Shown piece by piece: positions 26,792 to 34,734 of a stretch of DNA of 40,085 nt (positions within the stretch are counted from its first letter, which is position 1; the number at the start of each line of letters is the position of its first letter). The translations under genes were made by a program, and so were the position numbers. The stretch lies in contig REEI01000052.1 in the NCBI GenBank assembly GCA_007695145.1, forward strand, positions 1 to 40,085. The letters run 5' to 3'. The stretch comes from Saprospirales bacterium. Its GTDB lineage: Bacteria > Bacteroidota > Bacteroidia > Chitinophagales > Saprospiraceae. A model generated the notes under the pieces. That model did not search any database. It had not been told where the DNA came from and was given only the letters and a program-made list of their open reading frames with translations.

Positions 26792-28480
26792 ATGGACAAG
26801 AATATAATTTTTTCTATGATGGGAGTAAGTAAAACGCTCCCAAACAGCAATAAAACTATCATAAAGGATATTCACCTCTCTTTCTTCTACGGTGCAAAAA
26901 TTGGTATAATTGGTTTAAACGGTTCCGGTAAATCTACCCTTTTGAAAATTATAGCAGGTGTAGACCCCAATTATCAGGGCCGTGTTGAGTTTCAGAAGGG
27001 TTATACCGTCGGATTTTTGGAGCAGGAGCCAGCATTGGATGAGACCAAAACCGTAAAAGATATTGTAAGTGAGGGAGTTCAGGAGACCATGGATATTTTG
27101 GCAGAATATGAAAAAGTCAATGAGGCCATGGGTTTGGAGGAAAATTATATGGACCCCGATAAAATGGATAAATTGCTCCAGAAACAGGGGTCTTTGGGAG
27201 AAAAAATTGATCTGGTAAATGGCTGGGAAATTGATTCTGTTCTTGATCGGGCAATGGGCGCCCTTAAGTGTCCCGAACCGGATAAATCAATCGCGGTTTG
27301 TTCCGGAGGTGAAAAAAGAAGGGTAGCGCTCTGTCGTCTTTTGTTGAAGAACCCTGATATTCTGCTTTTGGATGAGCCTACAAACCACCTGGATGCTGAA
27401 TCAGTGCATTGGTTGGAGCAGCACCTCGCCCGGTATAAGGGTACCGTCATAGCTGTCACTCACGATCGTTATTTTCTCGACAACGTAGCGGGGTGGATTT
27501 TGGAACTCGACAGGGGAGAGGGTATCCCCTGGGAGGGCAACTACTCGTCCTGGCTTGAACAAAAGAGAAAGCGATTGGCCACGGAGGAGAAACAAGAGAG
27601 CAAGAGGCAAAAAGCACTTCAGCGGGAATTGGAATGGGTGAGGATGAATCCCAAAGGTAGACAAGCCAAGGCCAAAGCGAGATTGGCCAATTATGAGAAG
27701 ATGGCCTCAGAGGAAGCAAAGTCCAAGGAAGCAAGGCTTGAGATATTTATTCCAGGAGGGCCCCGGTTGGGCAACAATGTAATCAACGCTGAACACCTTT
27801 ATAAGGGGTATGGGGAGCAGCTTTTAATCGAAGACTTGAGTTTTCAGTTGCCTCCTGCCGGTATTGTAGGGGTCATTGGACCCAACGGGGCCGGTAAAAC
27901 TACTCTCTTCCGCATGATTATGGGAAATGAGCAGCCGGATAAGGGAAGTATCGAAATAGGTGAAACGGTACAAATTGGTTATGTGGACCAATCTCACGAA
28001 GATATTCAACCTGACAAAACAGTTTTTGAAGTGGTCTCCAATGGAAATGACTTCATAGAACTGGGCAATACTTCCATTAACAGCCGAGCCTATCTGGCCC
28101 GCTTTAATTTTACAGGTTCTGACCAGGAGAAAAAATGCGGAGTGTTGTCTGGAGGAGAGAGGAATCGCTTGCATCTGGCCATGTGTCTGAAACAACAGGC
28201 AAACGTACTTCTGCTCGATGAGCCAACAAACGATATTGATATTAACACCCTGAGGGCCCTGGAGGAAGCTATAGAAAACTTTCCGGGTTGTGCGGTAATT
28301 ATCTCACATGATCGCTGGTTTCTGGATAGGGTGGCTACTCATATTCTGGCCTTTGAAGGAGATGCACAGGTTTACTTCTTTGAAGGAGGCTATACCGATT
28401 ATGAAGAAAACCGTAGAAAAAGACTGGGAGAGGTCGGTAGTAAAAAGTTCAAATACAAAAAATTGGTGGCAGACGGTTGA
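26792..28480 (+). CDS. ettA: ABC-F protein, energy-dependent translational throttle EttA
   Basis: A 562-residue soluble protein with two ABC ATPase domains and no membrane segment. The first Walker A is GLNGSGKST (41-49), with signature CSGGEKRR and Walker B LLLDEPTNHLDAESV. The second is GPNGAGKTT (about 364-372), with LSGGERNR and LLLDEPTNDIDINTLRALEE. Between them lies the charged linker (P-site tRNA interaction motif; EKQESKRQKALQRELEWVR and GRQAKAKARL), which reaches the ribosomal peptidyl-transferase centre. The NDID form of the second Walker B and the EWVRMNPKGRQAKAKAR linker are EttA hallmarks rather than of Uup or YheS. In E. coli it gates the first elongation step according to ATP/ADP ratio. 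It has its own -7 box and is convergent with a small unknown gene. Confidence 0.95.
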   Translation: MDKNIIFSMMGVSKTLPNSNKTIIKDIHLSFFYGAKIGIIGLNGSGKSTLLKIIAGVDPNYQGRVEFQKGYTVGFLEQEPALDETKTVKDIVSEGVQETMDILAEYEKVNEAMGLEENYMDPDKMDKLLQKQGSLGEKIDLVNGWEIDSVLDRAMGALKCPEPDKSIAVCSGGEKRRVALCRLLLKNPDILLLDEPTNHLDAESVHWLEQHLARYKGTVIAVTHDRYFLDNVAGWILELDRGEGIPWEGNYSSWLEQKRKRLATEEKQESKRQKALQRELEWVRMNPKGRQAKAKARLANYEKMASEEAKSKEARLEIFIPGGPRLGNNVINAEHLYKGYGEQLLIEDLSFQLPPAGIVGVIGPNGAGKTTLFRMIMGNEQPDKGSIEIGETVQIGYVDQSHEDIQPDKTVFEVVSNGNDFIELGNTSINSRAYLARFNFTGSDQEKKCGVLSGGERNRLHLAMCLKQQANVLLLDEPTNDIDINTLRALEEAIENFPGCAVIISHDRWFLDRVATHILAFEGDAQVYFFEGGYTDYEENRRKRLGEVGSKKFKYKKLVADG

Positions 28481-28492
28481 GAAGTGAAACGC

Positions 28493-28509
28493 CTAAAAAA
28501 TATTTTTAG
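28493..28509. terminator. Possible weak bidirectional terminator
   Basis: A palindrome of CTAAAAA and TTTTTAG around ATA lies between the convergent ettA and 28506-29024 genes and overlaps the latter's stop codon. The stem is almost all A-T, so termination strength is doubtful. Confidence 0.25.
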
Positions 28510-29024
28510 TCGACCCTGAATCGAAGATCAATGATCCGAAGGCGGTGCCTTTTGTCAAATCGGTAATAAAATTGATCACTTATCAATTTAAACAATCCAC
28601 CTGCCCCTACTAAAATGCCTGCCCCTGCCATGAATCCCCAATTGTAGGAGTTTCCGTAAGCAAGGTCTGCCAAACTGAAGAGAAGTGAGCCCGCACCGAA
28701 TTGCAATGTGGAGTTGAACACCCCCCGTCCTCTATTTTTCTGCCTGAAGGTCCTCATTGCCTGTATTTCTTCCGGTTTGATCGTCCCAATGTCAAAGAGG
28801 ATTTCTCCTCTTTCGGGCTTAATATCTAAAACAGTCACTTCCCACCAGCTTGAAGGGTCTTCATAGAGTTTGATTTCAAAAGAGTCTCCATACTCAAATT
28901 TGAAGGTTTTCAATCTGTTTTGCCGCTCTACCTGTAAGTACACCTGTGATAGGCCCTCTGAAACTACACAAATGGTGAGAATTGCTACCAAAAGAAATGA
29001 AAAACCCAAATATGAATATGACAT
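28506..29024 (-). CDS. Small exported protein of unknown function with membrane segment
   Basis: A 172-residue protein I do not recognise. An N-terminal signal sequence or anchor (YLGFSFLLVAILTICVVSEGLSQ) is followed by a polar beta-rich part (about 25-95: VYLQVERQNRLKTFKFEYGDSFEIKL, WWEVTVLDI, GEILFDIGTIKPEEIQAMR). A hydrophobic glycine-rich segment follows (about 105-145, LQFGAGSLLFSLADLAYG and WGFMAGAGILVGAGGLFKLI), and then a short basic tail (RFDKRHRLRIIDLRFRVD). Small proteins of this layout are common in Bacteroidota, but no function can be assigned. The ATG at 29024 is preferred to the TTG at 29042. It is divergent from the NTPase gene across a 320-bp gap. Confidence 0.7.
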   Translation of the reverse strand: MSYSYLGFSFLLVAILTICVVSEGLSQVYLQVERQNRLKTFKFEYGDSFEIKLYEDPSSWWEVTVLDIKPERGEILFDIGTIKPEEIQAMRTFRQKNRGRGVFNSTLQFGAGSLLFSLADLAYGNSYNWGFMAGAGILVGAGGLFKLISDQFYYRFDKRHRLRIIDLRFRVD

Positions 29025-29163
29025 GTTATTATTTGTGGTCAAATGTAGAAAAAATATCAGAGATGGTTTGAGTTGGGTAGGATTACACTCATCTCAAGTT
29101 TAATAATCCCAATACCATTGTCAATTACATGCCTCCAATGTATGGCCATTTACCAGGCTCTTA

Positions 29164-29207
29164 CTCAAGTTTCGTATTTCTTAATGAATCAGAAATAGTA
29201 TGCCCTA
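29164..29207. repeat. Dispersed 44-bp intergenic repeat, copy 1
   Basis: Matches 32402-32445 at 40 of 44 positions, with a run of 26 identical bases (29176-29201). The core contains TATTTCT and AGAAATA as an inverted repeat. It lies in the gap upstream of the NTPase gene. The rest of the 29025-29306 gap shows nothing I can name. Confidence 0.75.
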
Positions 29208-29306
29208 TGAGGCAGTTTATCAAATCCTCAAAACCAGGTTTTGAAGAAAACACACCCCATTTTTACCTTTGAAATAAAAAGAGTTTTTCGATAATTGAGC
29301 CCTGCC

Positions 29307-29337
29307 TTTGGGGTGAGTGAAGTCTTTAGTAAATTTG
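29307..29337 (+). promoter_or_regulatory. Full Bacteroidota-type promoter of the NTPase gene
   Basis: TTTG (29307-29310) and TAAATTTG (29330-29337) are separated by 19 bp, matching the Bacteroidota -33/-7 consensus. It predicts a transcript start near 29341, leaving a leader of only a few bases before the ATG at 29345, or about 13 before the ATG at 29354. Confidence 0.6.
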
Positions 29338-29344
29338 CGATTCA

Positions 29345-29863
29345 ATGTCGATAATGGAAGAAAAAATTATCATTCTAACAGGAGAACCCGGCTCAGGTAA
29401 AACGACTGCAATTATTAACTGGATTAACAAATCCAACATTAGGGCTCATGGTGTGCTTATGCCAGATTTTAATGGAAAGAGACATTTTTACAATCCCTAT
29501 ATGGATGTAGCGGTGCCCGTTGAAGCTGAGAATAAAGCAAAAGGTCCCGATCCCGATACCATTTACCGGGTAGGGTCTCAGACTTTCAGTAAGCAGGCCT
29601 ATAGGGTTGCCAGTTCATGGTTGAAAATGAAGCCACCTCTCAATACTGATTATTACATAATCGATGGTGTTGGGCCTCTTGAAATGGCGAATGAAGGTTT
29701 GGAGCCGGAGCTTTCACCTGTAATTGAGTCTGCGCTAAAAGGTGCATTTACCCATGTGCTTATTTTGGTGATCGCCAAGCCACTGCTGTCTAAGCTAAAG
29801 AGGAAATATGGACTCTCCAATGTGAAAGTGATAGAGCAGGAGGGCCTGGCCGAGTTTGACTAG
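29345..29863 (+). CDS. THEP1-like nucleoside-triphosphatase (P-loop NTPase)
   Basis: A 172-residue cytoplasmic P-loop protein resembling the THEP1/NTPase_1 (DUF265) family. Walker A is GEPGSGKTT after the first strand (IIILTGEPGSGKTT), and the Walker B region reads YYIIDGVGPLEMANEG. In THEP1 enzymes this is normally DEIGPMEL, so the usual Glu after the Asp is Gly here, with Glu two residues after the Gly-Pro pair. The middle (RHFYNPYMDVAVPVEAENKAKG) has the shape of the family's beta meander. THEP1 enzymes hydrolyse NTPs in vitro; the physiological role is unclear. An alternative start is the ATG at 29354, which the promoter position slightly favours and which gives MEEKIIILTGEPGSGK. It is convergent with comF, 18 bp apart. 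Confidence 0.75.
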   Translation: MSIMEEKIIILTGEPGSGKTTAIINWINKSNIRAHGVLMPDFNGKRHFYNPYMDVAVPVEAENKAKGPDPDTIYRVGSQTFSKQAYRVASSWLKMKPPLNTDYYIIDGVGPLEMANEGLEPELSPVIESALKGAFTHVLILVIAKPLLSKLKRKYGLSNVKVIEQEGLAEFD

Positions 29864-29881
29864 GATTTTTGTAGCAGAAAT

Positions 29882-30589
29882 TTAAATCAGCTCACCACAT
29901 GCCAAGGTAGAAATGTAAAGGTTTGCGCAGCCTGCTTCCAGTAATTCTCTTCCGCAACTTTCAAGGGTCGCTCCGGTAGTAATTACATCATCTATCAAAA
30001 GTATGCTTTTGCCATTCACTTTTTCGGGATTCGTTACCTTGAAAAGTGATTGGCTATTGTGAAAGCGGTTTTCCCTGCTCAAGCTTGTTTGTGAGGGGTT
30101 GTTCCTGGATCTGATTATGGCATTAAAATCTGTGGGAATTCCTGTTGTCTCGCTCAGTCCCTGAGCCAGTAGATCGCATTGGTTGAAACCTCTTTTGGCT
30201 TTTTTCCTGGGATGTAGTGGAACAGGAATGATCAGGTCAATGTTTTCGATCATCGAACTCTGCTTAAGATAGTGTCCCATTATTTTACCCGTTTCTATTC
30301 CTATGTCTCTCCTCCCTTCGTATTTTATTCTTTGAAGCAATTGTTTAGCTTTCCCATCTTTGGAAAAGTACAAAATAGACGCGGCTCCACTTAATGGGAG
30401 TCTTCCCCAGAATGCCATAGCCAGTTCATTTTCAAGCGTGTTTTGGTAGTGGTGGGTAAAGGGTAAATCAGACAGGCAATTAAGACAAACAAAGTGATTG
30501 TGGAGTGGCTGCTCACTGAGACAAGCAGGACAGAGGTTGGGGAATATCAGATCGACGATGTTGGAGATGATCGGTATTCGCTTTTGCAT
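29882..30589 (-). CDS. ComF family phosphoribosyltransferase-like protein
   Basis: A 235-residue protein of the ComF/GntX family. The N-terminal zinc ribbon has four cysteines (Cys20, Cys23, Cys35, Cys38: LCPACLSEQ ... FVCLNCLSD). The C-terminal part is a type I phosphoribosyltransferase fold with the PRPP-binding loop ILLIDDVITTGATLES and the upstream LIIPVPLHPRKKAKRGFNQCDLLA. ComF is needed for DNA uptake in naturally competent bacteria; in others the role is unclear. A tolerated basic RKKAKRGFNQ motif is diagnostic. No other competence gene is present in this window. The gene sits alone, facing the NTPase gene tail to tail. Confidence 0.92.
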   Translation of the reverse strand: MQKRIPIISNIVDLIFPNLCPACLSEQPLHNHFVCLNCLSDLPFTHHYQNTLENELAMAFWGRLPLSGAASILYFSKDGKAKQLLQRIKYEGRRDIGIETGKIMGHYLKQSSMIENIDLIIPVPLHPRKKAKRGFNQCDLLAQGLSETTGIPTDFNAIIRSRNNPSQTSLSRENRFHNSQSLFKVTNPEKVNGKSILLIDDVITTGATLESCGRELLEAGCANLYISTLACGELI

Positions 30590-30991
30590 CTTGGATTTTT
30601 TTTTCTCCCTAAAGTGTAGTAAATAAGGGTTTTGTACCCTGTGCAGATAGACTTTTAATCTTTCCTTTCCCTATGCTGAGCTGTTGGTTCAGGAAAACAC
30701 TTTACAGGACCATTTTAAGGGTGTTTTTTCAGGCGTATTATTTTTTTTCTAAAAAACTGAAAGGGAAAACCCCATTGTTGATTTCAATACAGAGTAATGG
30801 AAGACAAAGCCTAAAAGTTGTTAGTGAGATTTATTTTTCTCTTTACCTTTTCTATAGTTCAATTGCAAAACCCTAAGGTTTGCTACCAACCTGTATCTTA
30901 AGCGCGGAATTTCTCATGTGCCCAATTACCCATTCAGTTGCAAGTAATTGGGGGGGCGTTGACTCATTCCCGCCAGGGAACCTAAAAGCTT
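30590..30991. other. Intergenic region with a strong hairpin; no gene
   Basis: No convincing coding sequence; a 67-codon plus-strand frame (30673-30876) has no features. A perfect 9-bp inverted repeat, CCCAATTAC (30921-30929) and GTAATTGGG (30944-30952), with a 14-nt loop, is followed by further Gs but no T-tract. It stands 40 bp before the hairpin at 30992. Two hairpins in tandem could mark an untranslated RNA. Confidence 0.45.
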
Positions 30992-31040
30992 AATCCGGAA
31001 TACCCACACTTTTTAAGTGAAGATATCCCGGATTGGTTTT
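30992..31040. terminator. Hairpin after the HtrA/DegP gene, possibly bidirectional
   Basis: AATCCGG (30992-30998) pairs with CCGGATT (31028-31034), with a further inner CACTT/AAGTG hairpin. On the plus strand it is followed by GG and TTTTTT; on the minus strand, 7 bp after the protease stop, by only AAGCTTTT. The poly-T on the plus side is better, although no plus-strand gene is seen upstream. Confidence 0.5.
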
Positions 31041-32249
31041 TTATTCTCTCAAGGTTACAGAGATATTTTTAACCTGACTATTTCTAATTACACTTATATT
31101 TAGCACATCTCCCACTCTTGACGCACCAACAAGGGCCTGGATTTGCGAGGCATTTCGAATGTCCTGACCACTGATGGAAACAATTATGTCATTGGGTAGA
31201 AGACCTGCCTTTGAGGCTGAACTTCCCTCCTGAACTTCGCGAATCAACACACCAGAGGTGACGTCAGATCCAACTTCTCTTGCCAGGGAAGCATCCATTT
31301 CCGTAATGGTAATACCTAAGAATACTCTTCTGTAGTATCCGTGCTCAATGATGTCATCTATGATTTTTGCAGCCAGGTTGATAGGAATGGCAAATGAATA
31401 ACCCGCAAAAACTCCGGTTGGAGTTGCAATAGCCGTATTTATTCCCAGTAGTCGTCCTTCATCATCAACCAGGGCGCCGCCACTATTTCCTGGATTTACG
31501 GCTGCATCTGTCTGGATAAAACTCTCAATGGATTGTTCTGAGTCGATTATGTTGAGATTTCTACCCTTGGCAGAGATAATGCCCGCTGTAACTGTGGAAG
31601 TTAGGTAATCAAATGGATTGCCAACGGCTAGTACCCAATCTCCAATCCTACTCTCATCTGAATTGGCAAACTCCAAAGTGGGTAAATTCTGACCTTCAAT
31701 CTTTAAAACCGCCAGGTCAGTGGTTTCGTCTTGCCCTACCAAGGTGGCCTGAAAGCTTCTGTTGTCGTTGAGTGTTACGGTGATTTCATCCGCAAACTGA
31801 ACTACGTGGTTGTTGGTGACCACGTAGCCATCGGAAGAAACAATAACACCTGAACCGGATCCTCGTCGCCTAAAGAATTCCGGCCCTCTTTGTCGGCCTC
31901 TGAAAGGATCTGAGTGGAAAAAATCACCCGGAAACCAATCGTCAAATTGGAAAAACCTGTAGAATGGGTGTTGTTGTTGCTGCTGCTGCATCCTTGACCG
32001 TGCGCGTTCTTCGCTTTCCCGTGCTGAAATATGCACTACAGCAGGCGTTGCTGCCTCAGCTGCCTCAGCAAATGAAACAGGCACGCGTGTAGCACGGTCT
32101 TCTGCAGCAAAATGGTTTGCGTGAATCACCTGAGCACTCTCCGGTGTTAATGAAGTTTCCTGTTGTGGATTATTCATAAGAGAAAGTCCCCCAAGTACGA
32201 TCAATCCACCCGCAATACCCGAAATTACAAAACCTGTTATCTGTTTCAT
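31041..32249 (-). CDS. HtrA/DegP-type serine protease with one PDZ domain
   Basis: A 402-residue envelope quality-control protease. An N-terminal hydrophobic segment (residues 5-25) is a signal or anchor. The trypsin-like domain carries the triad His148 (TNNHVV), Asp178 (TTDLAVLK) and Ser256 (GNSGGAL). The loop before His148 is long and unusual: a run of six Gln (88-93) followed by an aromatic, glycine- and arginine-rich segment (HPFYRFFQFDDWFPGDFF ... RRRGSGSG), like the LA loop of DegP/DegQ. One PDZ domain follows (about 305-400: FLGITITEMD, GVLIREVQEGSSASKAGLLPNDIIVSISGQ); DegP and DegQ have two, DegS one. It lies downstream of the sigma/anti-sigma pair on the same strand, 214 bp away, consistent with envelope stress control. 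It ends at a hairpin. Confidence 0.94.
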   Translation of the reverse strand: MKQITGFVISGIAGGLIVLGGLSLMNNPQQETSLTPESAQVIHANHFAAEDRATRVPVSFAEAAEAATPAVVHISARESEERARSRMQQQQQQHPFYRFFQFDDWFPGDFFHSDPFRGRQRGPEFFRRRGSGSGVIVSSDGYVVTNNHVVQFADEITVTLNDNRSFQATLVGQDETTDLAVLKIEGQNLPTLEFANSDESRIGDWVLAVGNPFDYLTSTVTAGIISAKGRNLNIIDSEQSIESFIQTDAAVNPGNSGGALVDDEGRLLGINTAIATPTGVFAGYSFAIPINLAAKIIDDIIEHGYYRRVFLGITITEMDASLAREVGSDVTSGVLIREVQEGSSASKAGLLPNDIIVSISGQDIRNASQIQALVGASRVGDVLNISVIRNSQVKNISVTLRE

Positions 32250-32401
32250 AATAATGTATTTTAGTTAAAAATTAGCGAGAAAAAGGTATTCCTACCCAAT
32301 GCTTGAAACGCTGCAATTTTATATCAAATTGCTCGCTGAATAAACGTTCGGGGAGGTCCCTTGATTTTTTGACCAGCCATTTTTTTAGAACAAAATAGAA
32401 T

Positions 32402-32445
32402 CTCAAGTTCCGGATTTCTTAATGAATCAGAAATAGTATACCTTA
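32402..32445. repeat. Dispersed 44-bp intergenic repeat, copy 2
   Basis: Matches 29164-29207 at 40 of 44 positions in the same orientation. It lies in the 214-bp gap between the anti-sigma-like gene and the protease gene, just after the end of the former. Neither copy touches a reading frame I can support. Confidence 0.75.
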
Positions 32446-32463
32446 CAGGCACAATAAAGCCCT

Positions 32464-33276
32464 TCAAAAGAACCATTGACCGATTTTAAATCTCCAACTT
32501 TGCATTTGATCCAGGGTATTGGCTGCCAGCTGTTTGTAGAGGTGGTTCTCATCGCTCGCCATGTCTTTAAGTTGACCTTTAAAAATGGGGTCAAATGGTT
32601 TTTTTTCGAGCGCCAATAATAATTCCTTCCATTCGGCCTGATGAATGAACCATTCATCTATTGATTCCAGTTTTTGAACGCTCCTGTAAATCTCCTGAGC
32701 TCCATTGAGGTCTCCACTTTTGTATTTTGCATCAGCGAGGATCAAGAGGATTTCCGGGGATAAGCTTTGGGTTTCAGCACCGATTGCCACAATTTGCTCA
32801 ATGGTTGCAGTCCAATTTTCTGAGATATAGAGCTGGCGAATCTCGATAATTTTTGCTTCATCAGTTGAACCTACAGATCGCTCTATGGTCAGGTACTCTC
32901 GGGTATTCATTTCTGCAAAAACGCTGCTGCCGTACCGATGGGAATCAAAAACCAGGAAGGAGAGCCCTGTGAAGGTGACCAGGATCGCCACCGCAGCTGC
33001 ATACCTCAGTGTTCTCTTGATTTTATCTTGAAGGCGAATTATTTTTGGGCCATCATTTGATGCAATTCCCTTTTTTTCTTGACTATACTTTTTGAACTGT
33101 GCCCTCAGTTCATTTCTTTCCAATTCCTTGAGTACTTGCCTGGCCGCGCGATGGGCTTCGAGCTTGTTTTTGAGAGGCTGGTCTGAAATCACCCGGCTCT
33201 CAAATTCATATTTCTCAGACTCAGTCAAAGATCCATCCAGATACCTTTCTATTAAGTCAAACTCCTTTTTCTTCAT
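32464..33276 (-). CDS. Putative anti-sigma factor with single membrane helix and TPR-like periplasmic part
   Basis: A 270-residue protein. The cytoplasmic N-terminus (1-60) is helical and charged: FDLIERYLDGSLTESEKYEFESRVISDQPLKNKLEAHRAARQVLKEL. This is the layout of anti-sigma domains in Bacteroidota, without zinc-binding residues. A single hydrophobic helix covers about 91-110 (RYAAAVAILVTFTGLSFLVF). The C-terminal 150 residues are helical with TPR-like pairs (LILADAKYKSGDLNGAQEIYRSVQKL). The gene begins one base after the sigma-factor stop, so the two are translated together. I infer that it holds the sigma factor at the membrane and that its outer part senses envelope state, but no binding site is visible in sequence. 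Confidence 0.75.
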   Translation of the reverse strand: MKKKEFDLIERYLDGSLTESEKYEFESRVISDQPLKNKLEAHRAARQVLKELERNELRAQFKKYSQEKKGIASNDGPKIIRLQDKIKRTLRYAAAVAILVTFTGLSFLVFDSHRYGSSVFAEMNTREYLTIERSVGSTDEAKIIEIRQLYISENWTATIEQIVAIGAETQSLSPEILLILADAKYKSGDLNGAQEIYRSVQKLESIDEWFIHQAEWKELLLALEKKPFDPIFKGQLKDMASDENHLYKQLAANTLDQMQSWRFKIGQWFF

Positions 33277-33277
33277 A

Positions 33278-33889
33278 CTAATTGATCAATTGTTGAGTTA
33301 GGGCCGGGTTTTTGTAAAGGTATTCTACCAACTTCTTGTGACATCTATATTTGTATTTTCTAGCTATTTTTTCAGAGCTGAGGGACATTTTGGTGGCTAT
33401 GTCTCTCATCGAAAAATCCTGCATCCACAGTGCCAAAATGCTTCTACACTGTTCCGAAAGTTTATTTAAAATGGTCTGCAGTAATTCTGAACGCTCGTTG
33501 AGAATCAACAGGGACTCTTGGGGTTCCACTGCCTTTATTTCACTGGAAGAAAGGATTACTTGTTCATATTTTCGCTCGCTATCCATTTTCTTGAGTCGAT
33601 TTCGCCAGATGTTTTTTGCAATAGATATCAGATAGTTCTTCGTATCAAAGCTATCTTGATGTTGGCCTGCCTTTATTTTATCCAAAAGGACGATCAGCGA
33701 TTCGTGGAACATGTCCTCCGCATCCTCAAAGTTGGCCCCATAAACGGAAAGTCTGGAGTAAATGATCTGGGGCACACCCCTTTCCACCATAAATTCATAC
33801 AGTTCCCGCGCTGCGATTTGTCTTGCGCTACCGCCTACTTTGATTTGTTCAGCCCATTTTCTTTGAATTTGAATCTTTTTGTCCTCCAT
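33278..33889 (-). CDS. ECF-type RNA polymerase sigma factor
   Basis: A 203-residue sigma factor. Region 2 lies at about 40-115 (YGANFEDAEDMFHESLIVLLDKI and NYLISIAKNIWRNRLKKMD, the RNA polymerase-binding and -10 recognition helices). Region 4 covers about 140-195 (LNKLSEQCRSILALWMQDFSMRDIATKMSLSSEKIARKYKYRCHKKLVEYL), with a helix-turn-helix. Region 3 is absent, as in the ECF group. The open frame extends to 33940, but through a TTG; the ATG at 33889 is preferred. The stop is one base before the putative anti-sigma ATG, a normal arrangement for sigma/anti-sigma pairs. The neighbouring HtrA protease suggests an envelope-stress regulon; the target promoters are unknown. Confidence 0.88.
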   Translation of the reverse strand: MEDKKIQIQRKWAEQIKVGGSARQIAARELYEFMVERGVPQIIYSRLSVYGANFEDAEDMFHESLIVLLDKIKAGQHQDSFDTKNYLISIAKNIWRNRLKKMDSERKYEQVILSSSEIKAVEPQESLLILNERSELLQTILNKLSEQCRSILALWMQDFSMRDIATKMSLSSEKIARKYKYRCHKKLVEYLYKNPALTQQLIN

Positions 33890-34004
33890 ATAGTGTTTTT
33901 GGTCTGGAAATTGTACCCATTTGGTATCAAGTATTTTCAAAAAACTATAGTGCTAAGTTAGATAACTTTTTTTTAATTGTGCTAAATTGTCAAAAAAATA
34001 AAAG

Positions 34005-34694
34005 ATGTGCGGTAGATTGACCCTTTCTTCTGACTACACAAAGATTGAGGAGCAATTAGGTTTAACGATGGATGGTGAGCAAATTGATGTTTATAACCGA
34101 AATTTTCCCAATTACAATGGAGCCCCTACTCAGCTATTTCCAGTGCTGGCGCAATCGTACGATGAGAATCACTTGCACTTCATGAAGTGGGGACTAATCC
34201 CCTCCTGGGCAAAGGATCATAGAATCGGGTACAAGACTATAAACGCAAGGGCGGAGACCGCAATGGTCAAACCTTCCTTTCGCCAGGCATTTACTAAACG
34301 ACGATGCCTGATTGCTGTAGATGGATACTATGAATGGAAGAATGAAGATAGTGCTAAGCAACCATATAGAATCTGCAAGGAGGATCAATCCGTTTTTGCG
34401 CTTTGTGGATTATGGGAAAAATGGATAAAGCCTGGTACGAATTTACCAATTGAGACCTTTACAATTATCACAATGCCCTCCAGAGGCAAAATTTCCTCCC
34501 TACACGATCGAATGCCACTCTCAATTTCTAAGGAACATTTTGAGTTGTGGCTAAGAACAGAATTTCAAAGCTCAGAGTTTGAGGAGTTCCTGGAACATTG
34601 TTCCAATGTGTTTACCTTCTATTATAGGGTTTCAAAATCAGTCAATTCAGTGAGAAATAATTCCCCGGAATTGATTGAAAGATTAGGCAAATAG
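34005..34694 (+). CDS. SRAP family DNA-protein crosslink protein (YedK/HMCES-like)
   Basis: A 229-residue SOS-response-associated protein that shields abasic sites in single-stranded DNA by forming a covalent thiazolidine link through its N-terminal cysteine. The catalytic Cys2 follows the initiator Met (MCGRLTLSS). The other key residues are present: Asn80 in TINARAETA, Glu110 in AVDGYYEWK, and His167 in SSLHDRMPLSI, matching YedK. The WGLIPSWAKD loop and NYNGAPTQ at 36-43 are typical. The start must be the ATG at 34005, since methionine removal exposes Cys2. Length (about 225) is normal. It is transcribed opposite the sigma factor; no LexA box was searched for beyond visual inspection. Confidence 0.95.
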   Translation: MCGRLTLSSDYTKIEEQLGLTMDGEQIDVYNRNFPNYNGAPTQLFPVLAQSYDENHLHFMKWGLIPSWAKDHRIGYKTINARAETAMVKPSFRQAFTKRRCLIAVDGYYEWKNEDSAKQPYRICKEDQSVFALCGLWEKWIKPGTNLPIETFTIITMPSRGKISSLHDRMPLSISKEHFELWLRTEFQSSEFEEFLEHCSNVFTFYYRVSKSVNSVRNNSPELIERLGK

Positions 34695-34734
34695 TACCGC
34701 CATTTTTTTGTGTGATACCTGTTTGCCACCACCT

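Noticed and set aside
28906-29306. tRNA or riboswitch in the gap before the NTPase gene
   Set aside because: No cloverleaf or conserved aptamer-like pattern could be traced; only the dispersed repeat and the promoter were convincing.
29882-30589. Part of a competence operon
   Set aside because: ComF is alone here; no other uptake gene is near, so competence cannot be claimed.
30673-30876. 67-codon plus-strand frame
   Set aside because: Low-complexity hydrophobic/basic translation with no family resemblance, and no promoter box seen.
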